A stretch of 64,000 nt of DNA from DASQMT01 sp963839615 (GCA_963839615.1 CAWIVY010000007.1:248001-312000), one strand, 5' to 3'. Counted from the stretch's first letter, positions 24,710 through 33,912 are shown. The notes: generated by a model not told the origin, from the sequence alone. Translations and numbers: made by a program.

Positions 24710-25610
24710 CCGCGGGCAGCGCGCGGGCCGCGGCGCCGATGCGCGCCCACGGGTCGCCCCGCTCGGCGACACGCCCCGGGACGCTCGCGAGCGTCCAGCG
24801 GCGCGGGTGCAGATCGGGATCCTCGAGCTCCTCCCAGGCCAGCGGCGTCGCGACCGGGGCGCCCGGAAGCGCCCGCAACGCGTAGGGCGTCACGGTCGTC
24901 TGCGCGTAGGTGTTGCGCGCGACGTCGACGAGCACCCGGCCGCCGCGCTTCTCCTTGCGCCAGGCGGTCGTCAGCTCCGCGGGCATGCGCGCCTCGAGCA
25001 GCTCGGCGATCGAGCCCGCCACGGCGCGCGCCTCGTCGGAGCTCGCGCGCCTGCGCAACGGCGCGACGATATGCAGGCCGCGTGAGCCCGAGGTCATCGC
25101 GAAGCCGACCAGCCCGAGCTCCTCGAGCAGCCCGCGCAGCTCGAGCGCCCCGGCGCGGATCGCGGGGAAGTGGGCCGTGGCATCGTCGTCGGGCGGGTCG
25201 AGATCGAACACCAGCCTGTCCGGGCGGTCGGGGCGGTCGGCGCGGCTGGCCCACGAATGCGGCGTGAGGCAATTGAGGTTCGCCAACCAGACGAGCGTCG
25301 CCGCCTCGCCGCCGACGACGTGGCAGACGTCGCCGCCGCGCCGGCGCGGGACGCTCGCGCGCCGCACCCAGTCGGGCGCGCCGCGCGGGATCGCCTGCTG
25401 GATGACGACATCGCTCTCGATGCCCTTGTTCCAGCGCCACAGGTTGAGCGGCCGGTCGCGCATGTGCGGCACCATCACCGGGGCGATCGCCGCGTAGTAG
25501 GCCGCCATGTCGGCCTTCGTGATGCCGTCGGCGGGGAACAGGAGCTTGTCGGCGCTGCTGATCCGCACCCGGCGCCGGCCGGCGCGCACCGTCGTCTCGG
25601 GGGCGGCCAC
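24699..25610 (-). CDS. LigD-type DNA polymerase/primase domain protein
   Basis: 303 residues, stand-alone polymerase domain of the bacterial NHEJ (LigD) family, archaeo-eukaryotic primase fold. Motifs are ISSADKLLFPADGITKADMAAYY, RDRPLNLWRWNKG, the metal-binding VFDLDPPDDDA and TSGSRGLHIVAPL, with the later RGGRVLVDVARN and TYAQTTVTPYALRA. No ligase or nuclease domain is attached, and no ku gene is in view. GTG start. Related stand-alone enzymes add ribonucleotides during repair. Confidence 0.93.
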   Translation of the reverse strand: MAAPETTVRAGRRRVRISSADKLLFPADGITKADMAAYYAAIAPVMVPHMRDRPLNLWRWNKGIESDVVIQQAIPRGAPDWVRRASVPRRRGGDVCHVVGGEAATLVWLANLNCLTPHSWASRADRPDRPDRLVFDLDPPDDDATAHFPAIRAGALELRGLLEELGLVGFAMTSGSRGLHIVAPLRRRASSDEARAVAGSIAELLEARMPAELTTAWRKEKRGGRVLVDVARNTYAQTTVTPYALRALPGAPVATPLAWEELEDPDLHPRRWTLASVPGRVAERGDPWARIGAAARALPAVRA

Positions 25611-25660
25611 GTGGAAGACTCTTGCACGGACCGCGCCTGTCCCGGCGCGTCACATCGTGT

Positions 25661-25671
25661 AACAATTTGTT
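25661..25671. promoter_or_regulatory. AT-rich 11-bp palindrome before the flavin reductase
   Basis: AACAA-T-TTGTT is a perfect odd palindrome six bases before the ATG at 25678. Its AT content stands out sharply from the surroundings. It may be an operator or hold the -10 region (TGTAACAAT). Confidence 0.4.
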
Positions 25672-25677
25672 CAAGCC

Positions 25678-26301
25678 ATGAACGGGACGCCCACCCCGCC
25701 ATCCGAGTTCGATCTGCCGCTCAGCGGCACGGCGGTGTGGGCCGGCCCGGACGGGCTCGGGGATTCGAGCTTCGACGACGTGCCGGCGCCGCAGGCCGTC
25801 GAGCTTCCCGACGCCGGCATCGACCCGAGCGTCGCGCTGCGCAAGACGCTGGGGATGTTCGCCACCGGCGTAACGGTGATCACCACGCGCGAGGGCGACC
25901 AGGTCCACGGGATGACCGCGAACGCGTTCATGTCGGTCTCGCTCGAGCCGCCGCTGGTGCTGATCTCGGTGGACCGCCGCACGAAGATGTGCGCGCTGCT
26001 GCACGAGGGCCGCAACTACGGCGTCAGCGTGCTGTGCGAGACGCAGAGCGCGCTCTCGGACCGCTTCGCGGGGCGCATCGTGGAAGGCGCGCCCGAGCCG
26101 CGCTTCGACGTGATCCACGACACGCCGCTCGTGGAGGGCGCGCTCGCGCACTTCGTCGCGAACATCAACCGCTCCTACTGGGGCGGCGACCACTCGCTGT
26201 TCCTCGGCCGCGTCGAGTACGCCCGCTACAACGAGGGCACGCCGCTGCTGTTCCACGGCGGCCGTTACGAGCGCTTGACGCCCTCGGCGCCGACGCGATA
26301 G
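25678..26301 (+). CDS. Flavin reductase-like protein (FMN-binding split barrel)
   Basis: 207 residues. After a variable N terminus the family core begins at LRKTLGMFATGVTVITTREG, then HGMTANAFMSVSLEPPLVLISVDRRTKM and NYGVSVLCETQSALSDRFAG. These enzymes use NAD(P)H to reduce flavin for two-component monooxygenases. No large oxygenase partner is adjacent, but an amidohydrolase and a Rieske ferredoxin follow on the same strand, so a catabolic role is likely. Confidence 0.9.
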   Translation: MNGTPTPPSEFDLPLSGTAVWAGPDGLGDSSFDDVPAPQAVELPDAGIDPSVALRKTLGMFATGVTVITTREGDQVHGMTANAFMSVSLEPPLVLISVDRRTKMCALLHEGRNYGVSVLCETQSALSDRFAGRIVEGAPEPRFDVIHDTPLVEGALAHFVANINRSYWGGDHSLFLGRVEYARYNEGTPLLFHGGRYERLTPSAPTR

Positions 26302-26314
26302 CCTGATCGCGGAG

Positions 26315-26343
26315 CGGTCATCGCATGACCGCTATACGGTCAT
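26315..26343. promoter_or_regulatory. Operator candidate CGGTCAT-N3-ATGACCG plus a third half-site
   Basis: CGGTCATCGCATGACCG (26315-26331) has perfect 7-bp arms. A third copy of CGGTCAT follows at 26337-26343, ending one base before the GTG of the amidohydrolase, and TATACG/TACGGT sits between them. The layout suggests a repressor that covers the -10 region and start codon. Confidence 0.55.
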
Positions 26344-26344
26344 C

Positions 26345-27433
26345 GTGCTAATCGACTGCGACATCCACGTCACCTACGGCTCGATCAAGGAGCTGGCGCC
26401 GTACGCGGACGCGCACACCCGCGAGCTGATCGAGCGCTCGGGCGTCGCGGGCCTCTCGATGCCGTCCTATCCGTGGGTGCACCCATCAGGCTGGATCCGG
26501 CGTGACACCTACGACGCCGAGCAGGTGGAGTCCGGCACGATGTTCCCGGGCTTCACGCTCGAGCAGCTGCGGGCACACGTGCTCGACCCGTTCGACGTCG
26601 CCTTCGCGCTCGCCAACCCGGACGAGGCGGCCTGCTTCTCGGTGCTGCCCAACTCGCGCCTCGCCGCCGGGCTCGCGTCCGCCTACAACGACTGGCTGGT
26701 CGACAACTGGCTGCGCCACGAGCCGCGCCTGCGCGGCGCCATGGTGGTCTCCGCCCAGTGGCCCGAGGCCGCCGCGGCGGAGATCCGGCGCATGGCGCCG
26801 ACCGGCCGCTTCGCCGCGGTGTTCCTCCCCGGCGCGGCGCGGATCCCGTACGGCAACCCCGTCTACGACCCGATCTGGGCGGCCGCGACCGAGGCCGGGC
26901 TGCCCGTCGTGGTGCACGTGCACTACGAGGGCGTGGGCACCTCAGGTCCGCTCACGGGCGCCGGCACGCCCGACTTCTACACCGAGTTCCACACGCTCAA
27001 CGGCGCGTCGACGCAGGGCCACCTCGTGTCGATCCTCTGCCACGGGGTGTTCGAGCGCCACCCGCAGGCGAAGCTGATCCTCATGGAGGGCGGCCTGGTC
27101 GGCTACGTCGGCGTCCTCTGGCGGCTCGACCAGAACTGGCGCTCGACACGGTCGGAGATCCCGTGGTGCCGGCGGCGGCCGTCGGACTACGTATGGGACC
27201 ACGTGCGCTTCACGACCCAGCCGCTCGAGGAGCCCGACGACGAGACGCAGCTCGCCGAGGTGCTGCGCCCGCTGCATCCCGAGCGCACGCTGGTGTACGC
27301 CACCGACTATCCGCACTGGGACTTCGACGACCCCGAGCAGACCCTGCGCACGCTGCCCGCCGAGTGGCGCGAGCCGATCCGCTTCCGCACGGCTGCCGAG
27401 CTGTTCGGCGTCCCGGTCCCGGCGCCGGCGTGA
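26345..27433 (+). CDS. Amidohydrolase family 2 (ACMSD-like) metal-dependent hydrolase
   Basis: 362 residues, TIM-barrel amidohydrolase of the PF04909 type. It starts LIDCDIHVTYGSIKEL, with DxH metal ligands. Further ligands are likely the His of VVVHVHYEG, the His in SILCHGVFERHPQAKLILMEGG and the Asp of VYATDYPHWDFDDPEQ. The family includes decarboxylases and hydrolases of aromatic ring-cleavage products. The overlap with the Rieske gene (GTGA) makes them one operon. Confidence 0.9.
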   Translation: MLIDCDIHVTYGSIKELAPYADAHTRELIERSGVAGLSMPSYPWVHPSGWIRRDTYDAEQVESGTMFPGFTLEQLRAHVLDPFDVAFALANPDEAACFSVLPNSRLAAGLASAYNDWLVDNWLRHEPRLRGAMVVSAQWPEAAAAEIRRMAPTGRFAAVFLPGAARIPYGNPVYDPIWAAATEAGLPVVVHVHYEGVGTSGPLTGAGTPDFYTEFHTLNGASTQGHLVSILCHGVFERHPQAKLILMEGGLVGYVGVLWRLDQNWRSTRSEIPWCRRRPSDYVWDHVRFTTQPLEEPDDETQLAEVLRPLHPERTLVYATDYPHWDFDDPEQTLRTLPAEWREPIRFRTAAELFGVPVPAPA

Positions 27434-27795
27434 GGACGCTGCGCTTCCCGCGCAGCGAGGCCCCCGCGCCGGGCCAGGTTCGGACGGTGGAGTCCGGCGG
27501 CCGCCGGATCGGCCTCGTCTGGCTCGACGGCGAGCTGCACGGTCTCGCCGACGCGTGCCCGCATCGCGGCGCGCCGCTGTGCACGTCCGGCATGCTCGTG
27601 CACCGGGTCGAGAGCGACGGCGCGAGCGTCGTCCGGCACGAGCCGGCGGACCGGCTCCGCTGCCCGTGGCACAAGTGGGACTTCGACGTGCGCACGGGCG
27701 CCTGCGCCGAGGCGCCGCGAATGCGCGTGCGGCGCTATCGGGTCTGGCTCGAGGACGACGAGATCGTGGTCTCGCTCGCGCCCGTGAGGGACTGA
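27430..27795 (+). CDS. Rieske [2Fe-2S] ferredoxin
   Basis: 121 residues. The cluster ligands are the Cys and His of ADACPHRGAPLC and the Cys and His of RLRCPWHKWDFDVRTG. GTG start overlaps the amidohydrolase stop. It has no membrane segment, so it is a soluble Rieske ferredoxin, perhaps an electron carrier for an oxygenase, or a subunit fused functionally to the amidohydrolase. Its 3' end overlaps the IclR gene on the other strand by 61 bases. Confidence 0.92.
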   Translation: MRTLRFPRSEAPAPGQVRTVESGGRRIGLVWLDGELHGLADACPHRGAPLCTSGMLVHRVESDGASVVRHEPADRLRCPWHKWDFDVRTGACAEAPRMRVRRYRVWLEDDEIVVSLAPVRD

Positions 27796-28535
27796 GCCGC
27801 GCCGCGCAGCCCCTCGAGCGCACGCGCGCGCATGGCGTCGTCGAGCCGTGCGGTCGGGAGGTAGACGGCGAGCATCGCCGCGAGCCGCCCGTCCTCGTGC
27901 AGGGGCACCGCGAGCCCGGCGAGCCCCTGCTCGAACTCGTTGACGACCTCGGCGTGCCCTTCGCGCGCGACCTGCTCCAGCGCCGTCAGCAACGGCTGCG
28001 CAGCATGGATCGTGCTCGGGGTGTGGGGCGTGAAGCGCAGCCCGGCCACCGCCCTGCGCCGCGCGGCCGGCTCCAGCGCCGCCAGGCGCAGCCGGACGAA
28101 GCCCGAGGCCGGGTCCTCCAGCGTCCGGCCCAGCCACGAGCCGACGCTCACCATCCGCGGCCCCGCCGCCTCGGCCACCACCCGCGCTCCGGCAGCTCCG
28201 TCGGGCACGGCGAGCATGACCGTCTCGCCGAGCTCTGCCGCGAGCGCCTCGAGCAGCCGCCCCGCGCGCTCGGGCAGCGGCTGCACGAGCCCGCGCGCCA
28301 GCAGCGCGACCCGCGGTCCGAGCCGCCAGCGGCCGTCCTCCCGTCGCGCCGCGCCCTCGTCGGCGAGCGAGCCGAGCAGCCGCGTGACCGTCGCGCGCGG
28401 CAGCCCGGTGTCGCGCGCCAGGCTTGCCACCGACACACCGGAGGGGTGCGCGGCGAGGCAGTCGAGCACCTGGAACGCGCGCGCGAGCGACTGGTTGCGC
28501 CCGGCGCCGGGGAGGATTGGGGTCGCGTCGGTCAG
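27735..28535 (-). CDS. IclR family transcriptional regulator, probable CTG start
   Basis: The winged helix begins NQSLARAFQVLDCLAAHP, with SVASLARDTGLPRATVTRLLGSLADEG as the recognition part. The effector domain follows (RMVSVGSWLGRTLEDPASG, EVVNEFEQGLAGLAVPLHED). The only ATG/GTG candidate, GTG 28469, would cut into the helix-turn-helix. CTG 28535 gives a complete domain and lies 7 bases after a TAGAGT hexamer that contains the stop of the upstream gene. It is the last gene of the minus-strand set acyl-CoA dehydrogenase, DUF1989-GcvT, IclR, and could control it and the facing amidohydrolase operon. Confidence 0.85.
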   Translation of the reverse strand: MTDATPILPGAGRNQSLARAFQVLDCLAAHPSGVSVASLARDTGLPRATVTRLLGSLADEGAARREDGRWRLGPRVALLARGLVQPLPERAGRLLEALAAELGETVMLAVPDGAAGARVVAEAAGPRMVSVGSWLGRTLEDPASGFVRLRLAALEPAARRRAVAGLRFTPHTPSTIHAAQPLLTALEQVAREGHAEVVNEFEQGLAGLAVPLHEDGRLAAMLAVYLPTARLDDAMRARALEGLRGAAQSLTGASETTISSSSSQTR

Positions 28536-28545
28536 GAGCGGGACT

Positions 28546-30799
28546 CTACGACCGCGGGCGCTTCTTCTCGGGGTCGTAGAACGGGATCCGCACCACTGTC
28601 GCGGGGATCCGCTTCTGGTGCCCGTCGAGCTTGCCGACCTCGACCTCGGTGCCGGGCTCGGCGTACTGCACGGCCATGCGGCACAGCGCCACGTTCTTGC
28701 GCAGCGTCGGGCTGCGGGTGCCGGACGTGATCACGCCGACCTGCGACCGCCCGCCCGGCTCGTGCACGCAGTCGCCGTGGCCAGCGGTCTCGTTGCCGTC
28801 GAGCTCGAGCCCCACGAGCGTGCGCTGCGGGTGCGCCTTGCGCTCGACCAGTGCGGCCTTGCCGCAGAAGTCGTCCTCGGTATCGAGCGCCACGGTGAAG
28901 CTGATGCCGGCCTCGAACGGGTCGACCTGGTCGTCGAACTCGTAGCCGGCGAAGATCAGCCCCGCCTCGATCCGCAGCATGTCGAGCGCGTCGAGCCCGA
29001 GCGGCTTGAGGCCGTGCGGCGCCCCGGCCGCCAGGATCGCGTCCCAGACCGCCGGCCCGTCGGACGGGTGGCACCAGACCTCGTAGCCGAGCTCACCGCT
29101 GTAGCCGGTGCGCGAGACGACCAACGGGATCCCGTCGTAGGCGCCGATCCGGCCGATCAGGAAGCGGAACCACTTCAGCTCGTCGAGCTTCGGCTGCGCG
29201 TCCGGCGTCCAGATGATCTCGCTCAGGATCGCGCGGCTCGCGGGTCCCTGGACCGCGACGTTGTGCAGCTCGTCGGTCGTCGGCTTGACCCAGACGCGCA
29301 GGCCGAGCTGCTCGGCGAGCCGCTTGAGGTGCACGCCGTCGTACTCGTCGCCGCCGACGAAGCGGAAGTTGTCGGCCCCGAGCCGGAACACCGTGGCGTC
29401 GTCGATCATCCCGCCGGTCTCGTTGCACAGCGCCGTGTAGACGACCTGCCCGTCGGCGAGCCGGCGGATGTCGCGCGTGACGGCGTGCTGCATCAGCGCC
29501 TCGGCGTCGGGCCCGAGGATCTCCCACTTGCGCAGCGGGGAGAGGTCCATCACGGCGGCCTTCTCGCGGCACGCCCAGTACTCCGCGACGGCGCCGTCGT
29601 TGGTGAAGCACGTCGGCAGCCAGTAGCCGCGGTACTCGGTCACGTTGCGCGTCAGCTGCGACCAGCGGGGGTGGAAGCCTGTCTCCTTCGTCATCACGGG
29701 TTCGGCCTCCGGGGTGACGCGGTGGGCGATTGCCATCGAGAAGCGGTTCTCCGGTGAGTAGACGCGGACGTGTACGTCGGTGACCTCCCAGCCGTTCGCG
29801 GGGTCGATGTCGTCGGGGCACGCCGAGGAGGCGCACACCAGGTCCGACATCGCGCGCAGCAGGACGTAGTCGCCGGGGCGCGACCAGGGCTCGTCGGAGA
29901 GCAGCACGAGGTCGGGGTCGAACGACGTGTTGTAGAAGAAGTTCAGCGCCGCCCAGCCCTTGCGCGCGCGCGATCGGGTACGGCTCGAGCTGGCGGTTGA
30001 AGTTCTCCGTGCAGTTGACGTGGCCGGGGTAGCCGAGGTCCTCGTAGTAGCGCGCGGTGCAGGCGAGCGCGAACGAGTCGTGGCGCCCGACGGTGTCCTG
30101 CACGACCTGGCAGAGCGGGTCCATGTCGGCGTCGTAGTACTTCGAGTGCAGGCCGACGGTGGGATACGCGGTGCCCATCAGCGTGCGCGTGACCTGCGGG
30201 TCGAGCCCGCGCTCGATCCCGGCGTCGAGCTTGTGCGCGTGGAACGCGAGGAAGTCCGAGCACTGGCGCCCGGCGACGTCGATGATCTGGATGTACTCGC
30301 CCTCCTTGACCTCGTAGGCGAGCGCGGACGCCTTGTCCACGCGGAGGTCGAGCCGCGGCTCGGCCAGGGGCGGCGGCAGCTCCGCCTGCTCGCGCGCCGG
30401 CGCCTCGGCGCGCTGGAGCTCGACCACGAGCGCCGACGCGGGCCAGGCGCCGTCGACGACGCGCCCGCCGGGCGCGGCGACGAGCACCGTCGCATCGGAG
30501 CGCGCGACGAAGCTCTGGCGCGCGCCGGGCGGCCCGTCGGGTCCGAACAGGCGGATCGCGCGGGCGTCCTCGGGGACCAGCTCGCGCTCCGCGAGCACCG
30601 TCGCGGGCGCGTCCGGCCGCACCCCGAGCGCCTCGGGGTCGGCTCCGAGCACCATCACCTCCGCCGGCTGACCGCCGTCGGGGTCGATCACCGTCAGCCG
30701 GTCGTCCGCGAACACGCGGACCCGCGTGGCGCCGCCCGGCCTCACCCACCACGACTCGAAGGCCGGGTCGACGGGCTTGAGGCCGGGCGTCAGGAGCAT
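28546..30799 (-). CDS. DUF1989 - GcvT (aminomethyltransferase-like) fusion protein, one frame break
   Basis: About 750 residues. The N-terminal 340 residues contain a DUF1989 (urea-carboxylase-associated) domain with VAGRQCSDFLAFHAHKLD, PTVGLHSKYYDADMDPLC and, after the break, SACPDDIDPANGW. The C-terminal 400 residues are a folate-dependent GcvT fold: GAVAEYWACREKAAVMDLSP, VVYTALCNETGGMIDDATVF, VVSRTGYSGELGYEV and DMLRIEAGLIFAGYEF. The frame changes once at about 29970 by one extra base in a GCGCGCGCGC run. The domain pair suggests C1 transfer from an N- or S-methylated compound to tetrahydrofolate; the substrate is unknown. It starts five bases after the acyl-CoA dehydrogenase stop. Confidence 0.85.
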
Positions 30800-30803
30800 C
30801 GCG

Positions 30804-32207
30804 CTACTTCGCGGTCGCCGGTTGCGACGCCGCGTCCTTCTCGGCCTGTGCGAGCAGCTGCTCGGCCAGCTCGCGCTTGCCCTCGGGGTCGAGCTTCTTG
30901 ACCTCGTTCTCGACGACGCGCCGGTTGTAGCTCTGGTTCCAGTAGTCGAGCGCGTCGAAGCCGAGCAGCACGGCCTTGCCGACGAACTGGCGCAGCACCT
31001 CGTTCGTCGGCCCCATGACCCAGCCGGCCTTGGCGTCGCGCACGTAGCGCTCGAGCTCCATGTCGCGCTTGTAGCCCGACCCGCCGCAGGCGTGGAGCAT
31101 CTTGTCGACGTGGTGGGCGACGTTCTTGGCCGCCTCGAACTTGATCTGCCAGGCCCAGTGCAGGAAGTCGGCGCGGGCGGTCTCGCCGGGCTCGAGGACG
31201 CGCGTGTTGTTCTCGGTCACGCCGTCGAACGCCTGCGCGACGGAGTAGACGAACAGCCGCGCGGCGTTCGTGTCCATCACGGCCTCGCCGACGTAGTCCT
31301 GGATCGTCGGGTAGTCGGCCACGCGCATGCCGACGTCGACGTGGCGCTTGCGCGTCGTGTGGCGCGCGGCGATGTCGATCGCGCCGAGCGCGATCCCGTT
31401 CCAGACCGAGGACGAGCCGATCAGGAACCACGGGTCGACGGCCTCGTCGTTGGAGGCCGCGCCGTCGCCCTCGGGGCCGACGATCTGGTCGCCCGGCACC
31501 TCGACGCCGTCGACCTGGATCGGGCCCGACTGGTTGCCGCGCAGGCCGAGCGCGTCCCACAGCGACGGCTGGGACTTGACGTGCTCGCCGTCGATCACGA
31601 AGACCGAGAGGTCGTCGTAGCCGGTGAAGTCAGGGCTGGTGGTCTGGACGACGTAGAAGTCCGCGAAGCCGCCGGACGTCGTCCAGGAGGCCTTCTTGTT
31701 GACCTTGTAGCCGCCGTTGGCCCGCTCGGCCTTCGAGGAGAACGGGTACCAGAAGTGCGAGCCGGTCTCGGGGTCGGAGTAGGACAGCGTCCCCAGCTTG
31801 CCGCCGTTGAGCGGGCGGATGTACTTCTCGATCAGCTCGGGCGTCGGGCGCAGCATCAGCGTCTGCACCGCGGCGATGTGCATCACGTAGCACATCGCCG
31901 TGGACGCGCAGCCGTAGCGCGCGATCGTCTCGCAGGTCATCGCGAAGGCGACGTGGTTCTCGCCCAGCCCGCCGTACTCCTCGGGCACGGTCAGCGCGAG
32001 GAAGCCGTGCTCGCCCATCAGCTCGAGGTTGCGGCGCGGATAGAGCAGCTCGTCGTCGGAGCGCTTCGCGTTCGCGCGCATCTCCTGCTCGCACAACCCG
32101 ATGAGGGTCTCGCGCAGCTCCTTCTGGCGGTCGGTCAGGACCCAATCCGGGTCCCAGTCGTAGCTCAGTCCCCAGAAGGGCTCCGCGCCCCACATCTTCT
32201 CCGGCAT
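30804..32207 (-). CDS. Acyl-CoA dehydrogenase family protein
   Basis: 467 residues from ATG 32207, preceded by GAGGGGTG. FAD-enzyme motifs are GFLALTVPEEYGGLGENH, LGTLSYSDPETGSHF, WTTSGGFADFYVVQTT and the C-terminal MLHACGGSGYKRDMELERYVRDAKAG. The upstream 45 codons of open frame are promoter region and not coding. First gene of the minus-strand operon with DUF1989-GcvT and IclR, divergent from the permease. A role in oxidising a CoA ester or an amine-like substrate of that operon is inferred. Confidence 0.9.
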   Translation of the reverse strand: MPEKMWGAEPFWGLSYDWDPDWVLTDRQKELRETLIGLCEQEMRANAKRSDDELLYPRRNLELMGEHGFLALTVPEEYGGLGENHVAFAMTCETIARYGCASTAMCYVMHIAAVQTLMLRPTPELIEKYIRPLNGGKLGTLSYSDPETGSHFWYPFSSKAERANGGYKVNKKASWTTSGGFADFYVVQTTSPDFTGYDDLSVFVIDGEHVKSQPSLWDALGLRGNQSGPIQVDGVEVPGDQIVGPEGDGAASNDEAVDPWFLIGSSSVWNGIALGAIDIAARHTTRKRHVDVGMRVADYPTIQDYVGEAVMDTNAARLFVYSVAQAFDGVTENNTRVLEPGETARADFLHWAWQIKFEAAKNVAHHVDKMLHACGGSGYKRDMELERYVRDAKAGWVMGPTNEVLRQFVGKAVLLGFDALDYWNQSYNRRVVENEVKKLDPEGKRELAEQLLAQAEKDAASQPATAK

Positions 32208-32236
32208 GTCCCGGCACCCCTCAGTGGTAGACGAAT

Positions 32237-32348
32237 TGGTACAACGCGCGAGCCCCGTTCTACACCAGAGCGAGCCGCCTGTCCAACACACGGTTGATTG
32301 ACCACGTCCGTACCGGATGGTACAAACGCGCCGCCCGAACAAATTTGT
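32237..32348. promoter_or_regulatory. Divergent regulatory region: two TGGTACAA boxes and an ACAAATTTGT palindrome
   Basis: Between the acyl-CoA dehydrogenase and the permease, TGGTACAA-CGCG occurs at 32237-32248 and nearly repeated as TGGTACAAACGCG at 32318-32330. ACAAATTTGT (32339-32348) is a perfect 10-bp palindrome. The region is AT-rich compared with the coding surroundings. The adjacent-operon IclR protein is the obvious candidate binder. Confidence 0.5.
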
Positions 32349-32391
32349 CCATCGAGCCCGCTAGCGGGCCCGACCGCGGAGGAGGCGGAAC

Positions 32392-33891
32392 GTGGCAACT
32401 GCGCAGGTAGAGGAGCGACAGCTTCTCAAAGCGATGTCGTGGTGGGACGGCTTCGTCGTCGCGCTCGCGAACCCCGCCTTCCTGATCGCGGGGCTCGGCG
32501 GCTCGATCGGCGCGCTCGGCACCGGCGGCGCGTTCCTCCTGTGGTCGATCTCGATCTGCCTTGGAGCGCTTCAGAACAACATCCACGCCGAGCTCGCGTC
32601 GATGTTCCCGAACAAGTCCGGCGGCGTGGCGCTCTACGCGCACGAGGCCTGGCGCAAGTACACGACCCTGATCGGTCCGATCGCCACGTTCGGCTACTGG
32701 ATCGGCTGGTCCGTCGTGCTCGCCGTGAACGGGCTCGTGGCCGGCACCCTGATCTCGGCCGAGTGGTTCTCCGATTCGACCTGGACGTCGAGCGGCGCGG
32801 GCTTCGACCTGAGCCTGCCGATCGTGATCGGCATCGGGCTGATCCTGGTCGTCTGGCTGTTCAACATCTACGGCGTGCGGCCGGCGGTCTGGTTCGGCTA
32901 TGTGACCGGCGCGCTGCTCTGCATCCCTGCGTTCGCGCTGATGTTCCTGCCGTACATCACGGGCGACTGGGCGAGCGCGAACATCGACTTCAACATCGGC
33001 GCGAACGGAGGGCTGGCGCTCGCGCTCGTGTGGCTGTACTTCATGTGCTGGTCGTCCTACGGGATCGAGGTGGTGGCGACGTTCGCGCCGGAGTACCGCG
33101 ACTCGCAGCGCGACACGCGGATGGCGCTGCGGAGCGCGGCCCTGTTCTCGGCGATGGTCTACGTGCTGCTGCCGCTCGGTGCGGGCGGAATCCTCGGCAC
33201 GGAGGCGATCGCCGCCGACGCGACGCTGATCGCCTGGTACACGCAGGCGTTCGATGCGCTCGTCGGCAACTTCCTCGGCGGCGTGATGATCTTCTGCGTC
33301 GTCGCGGGTCTGGTGCTGTCGATGAACACGGCGACGATGGACGGCTCGCGAGCCCTGTACGGGATCGCCAAGGACGGCATGACGATCAAGCAGTTCGCCA
33401 GCTTGAACCGGTTCCGCGTGCCGGCGCTGGCGATGACCGTCGACGCCCTGCTGAACGTCCTGCTGATCTCGTTCTTCAACAACCCGATCGAGATCATCGC
33501 GGTGTCGAACATCGGCTACGTGTTCGCGACGTGCGCGGCGCTGTCGGGCTTCCTGCTGCTGCGCAAGGATCGGCCGGCATGGCCGCGGCCGGTGAACCTG
33601 TCGAGCGCCTGGGTGCCGCTCTGCGCGGTGCTGCTGACCGCGAACCTCGTGTTCCTGATCGCCGGAGGATTCATCTACTCCGGTGGCTTCCTCGGCATCG
33701 AGGGTTACGGCTACGGCTGGGACAAGACCCGCTGGGGCCTGCTGGTGCTGCTCGTGGCGGTGGGCCTCTGGGTGTACCGGCACGTCGTCCAGGACAAGGA
33801 GAAGCTCCGCTGGCGCGAGGAGGTTCCGCTCACGCCGGAGGAGCAGCGCGAGCATCCGGAGCTGGCGCCCGCTCCCACCGCTGCGGTCTGA
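32392..33891 (+). CDS. APC superfamily amino acid/amine permease
   Basis: 499 residues with about twelve hydrophobic helices. The first reads LANPAFLIAGLGGSIGALGTGGAFLLW, followed by the family region PNKSGGVALYAHEAWRKY. Cytoplasmic loops contain APEYRDSQRDTRMALRSA and MDGSRALYGIAKDGMTIKQFA. GTG 32392 is preceded by GGAGGAGGCGG. The substrate is not readable from sequence; the divergent GcvT/acyl-CoA dehydrogenase operon suggests uptake of its amine or amino acid substrate. Confidence 0.92.
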   Translation: MATAQVEERQLLKAMSWWDGFVVALANPAFLIAGLGGSIGALGTGGAFLLWSISICLGALQNNIHAELASMFPNKSGGVALYAHEAWRKYTTLIGPIATFGYWIGWSVVLAVNGLVAGTLISAEWFSDSTWTSSGAGFDLSLPIVIGIGLILVVWLFNIYGVRPAVWFGYVTGALLCIPAFALMFLPYITGDWASANIDFNIGANGGLALALVWLYFMCWSSYGIEVVATFAPEYRDSQRDTRMALRSAALFSAMVYVLLPLGAGGILGTEAIAADATLIAWYTQAFDALVGNFLGGVMIFCVVAGLVLSMNTATMDGSRALYGIAKDGMTIKQFASLNRFRVPALAMTVDALLNVLLISFFNNPIEIIAVSNIGYVFATCAALSGFLLLRKDRPAWPRPVNLSSAWVPLCAVLLTANLVFLIAGGFIYSGGFLGIEGYGYGWDKTRWGLLVLLVAVGLWVYRHVVQDKEKLRWREEVPLTPEEQREHPELAPAPTAAV

Positions 33892-33912
33892 TCCGCGGCG
33901 CGACGGCAGGAT

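Noticed and set aside
32208..32342. N-terminal extension of the acyl-CoA dehydrogenase frame
   Set aside because: The extra 45 codons are Cys/Trp/Arg-rich, unlike the family, and overlap the divergent regulatory repeats; a good ribosome-binding site precedes ATG 32207.
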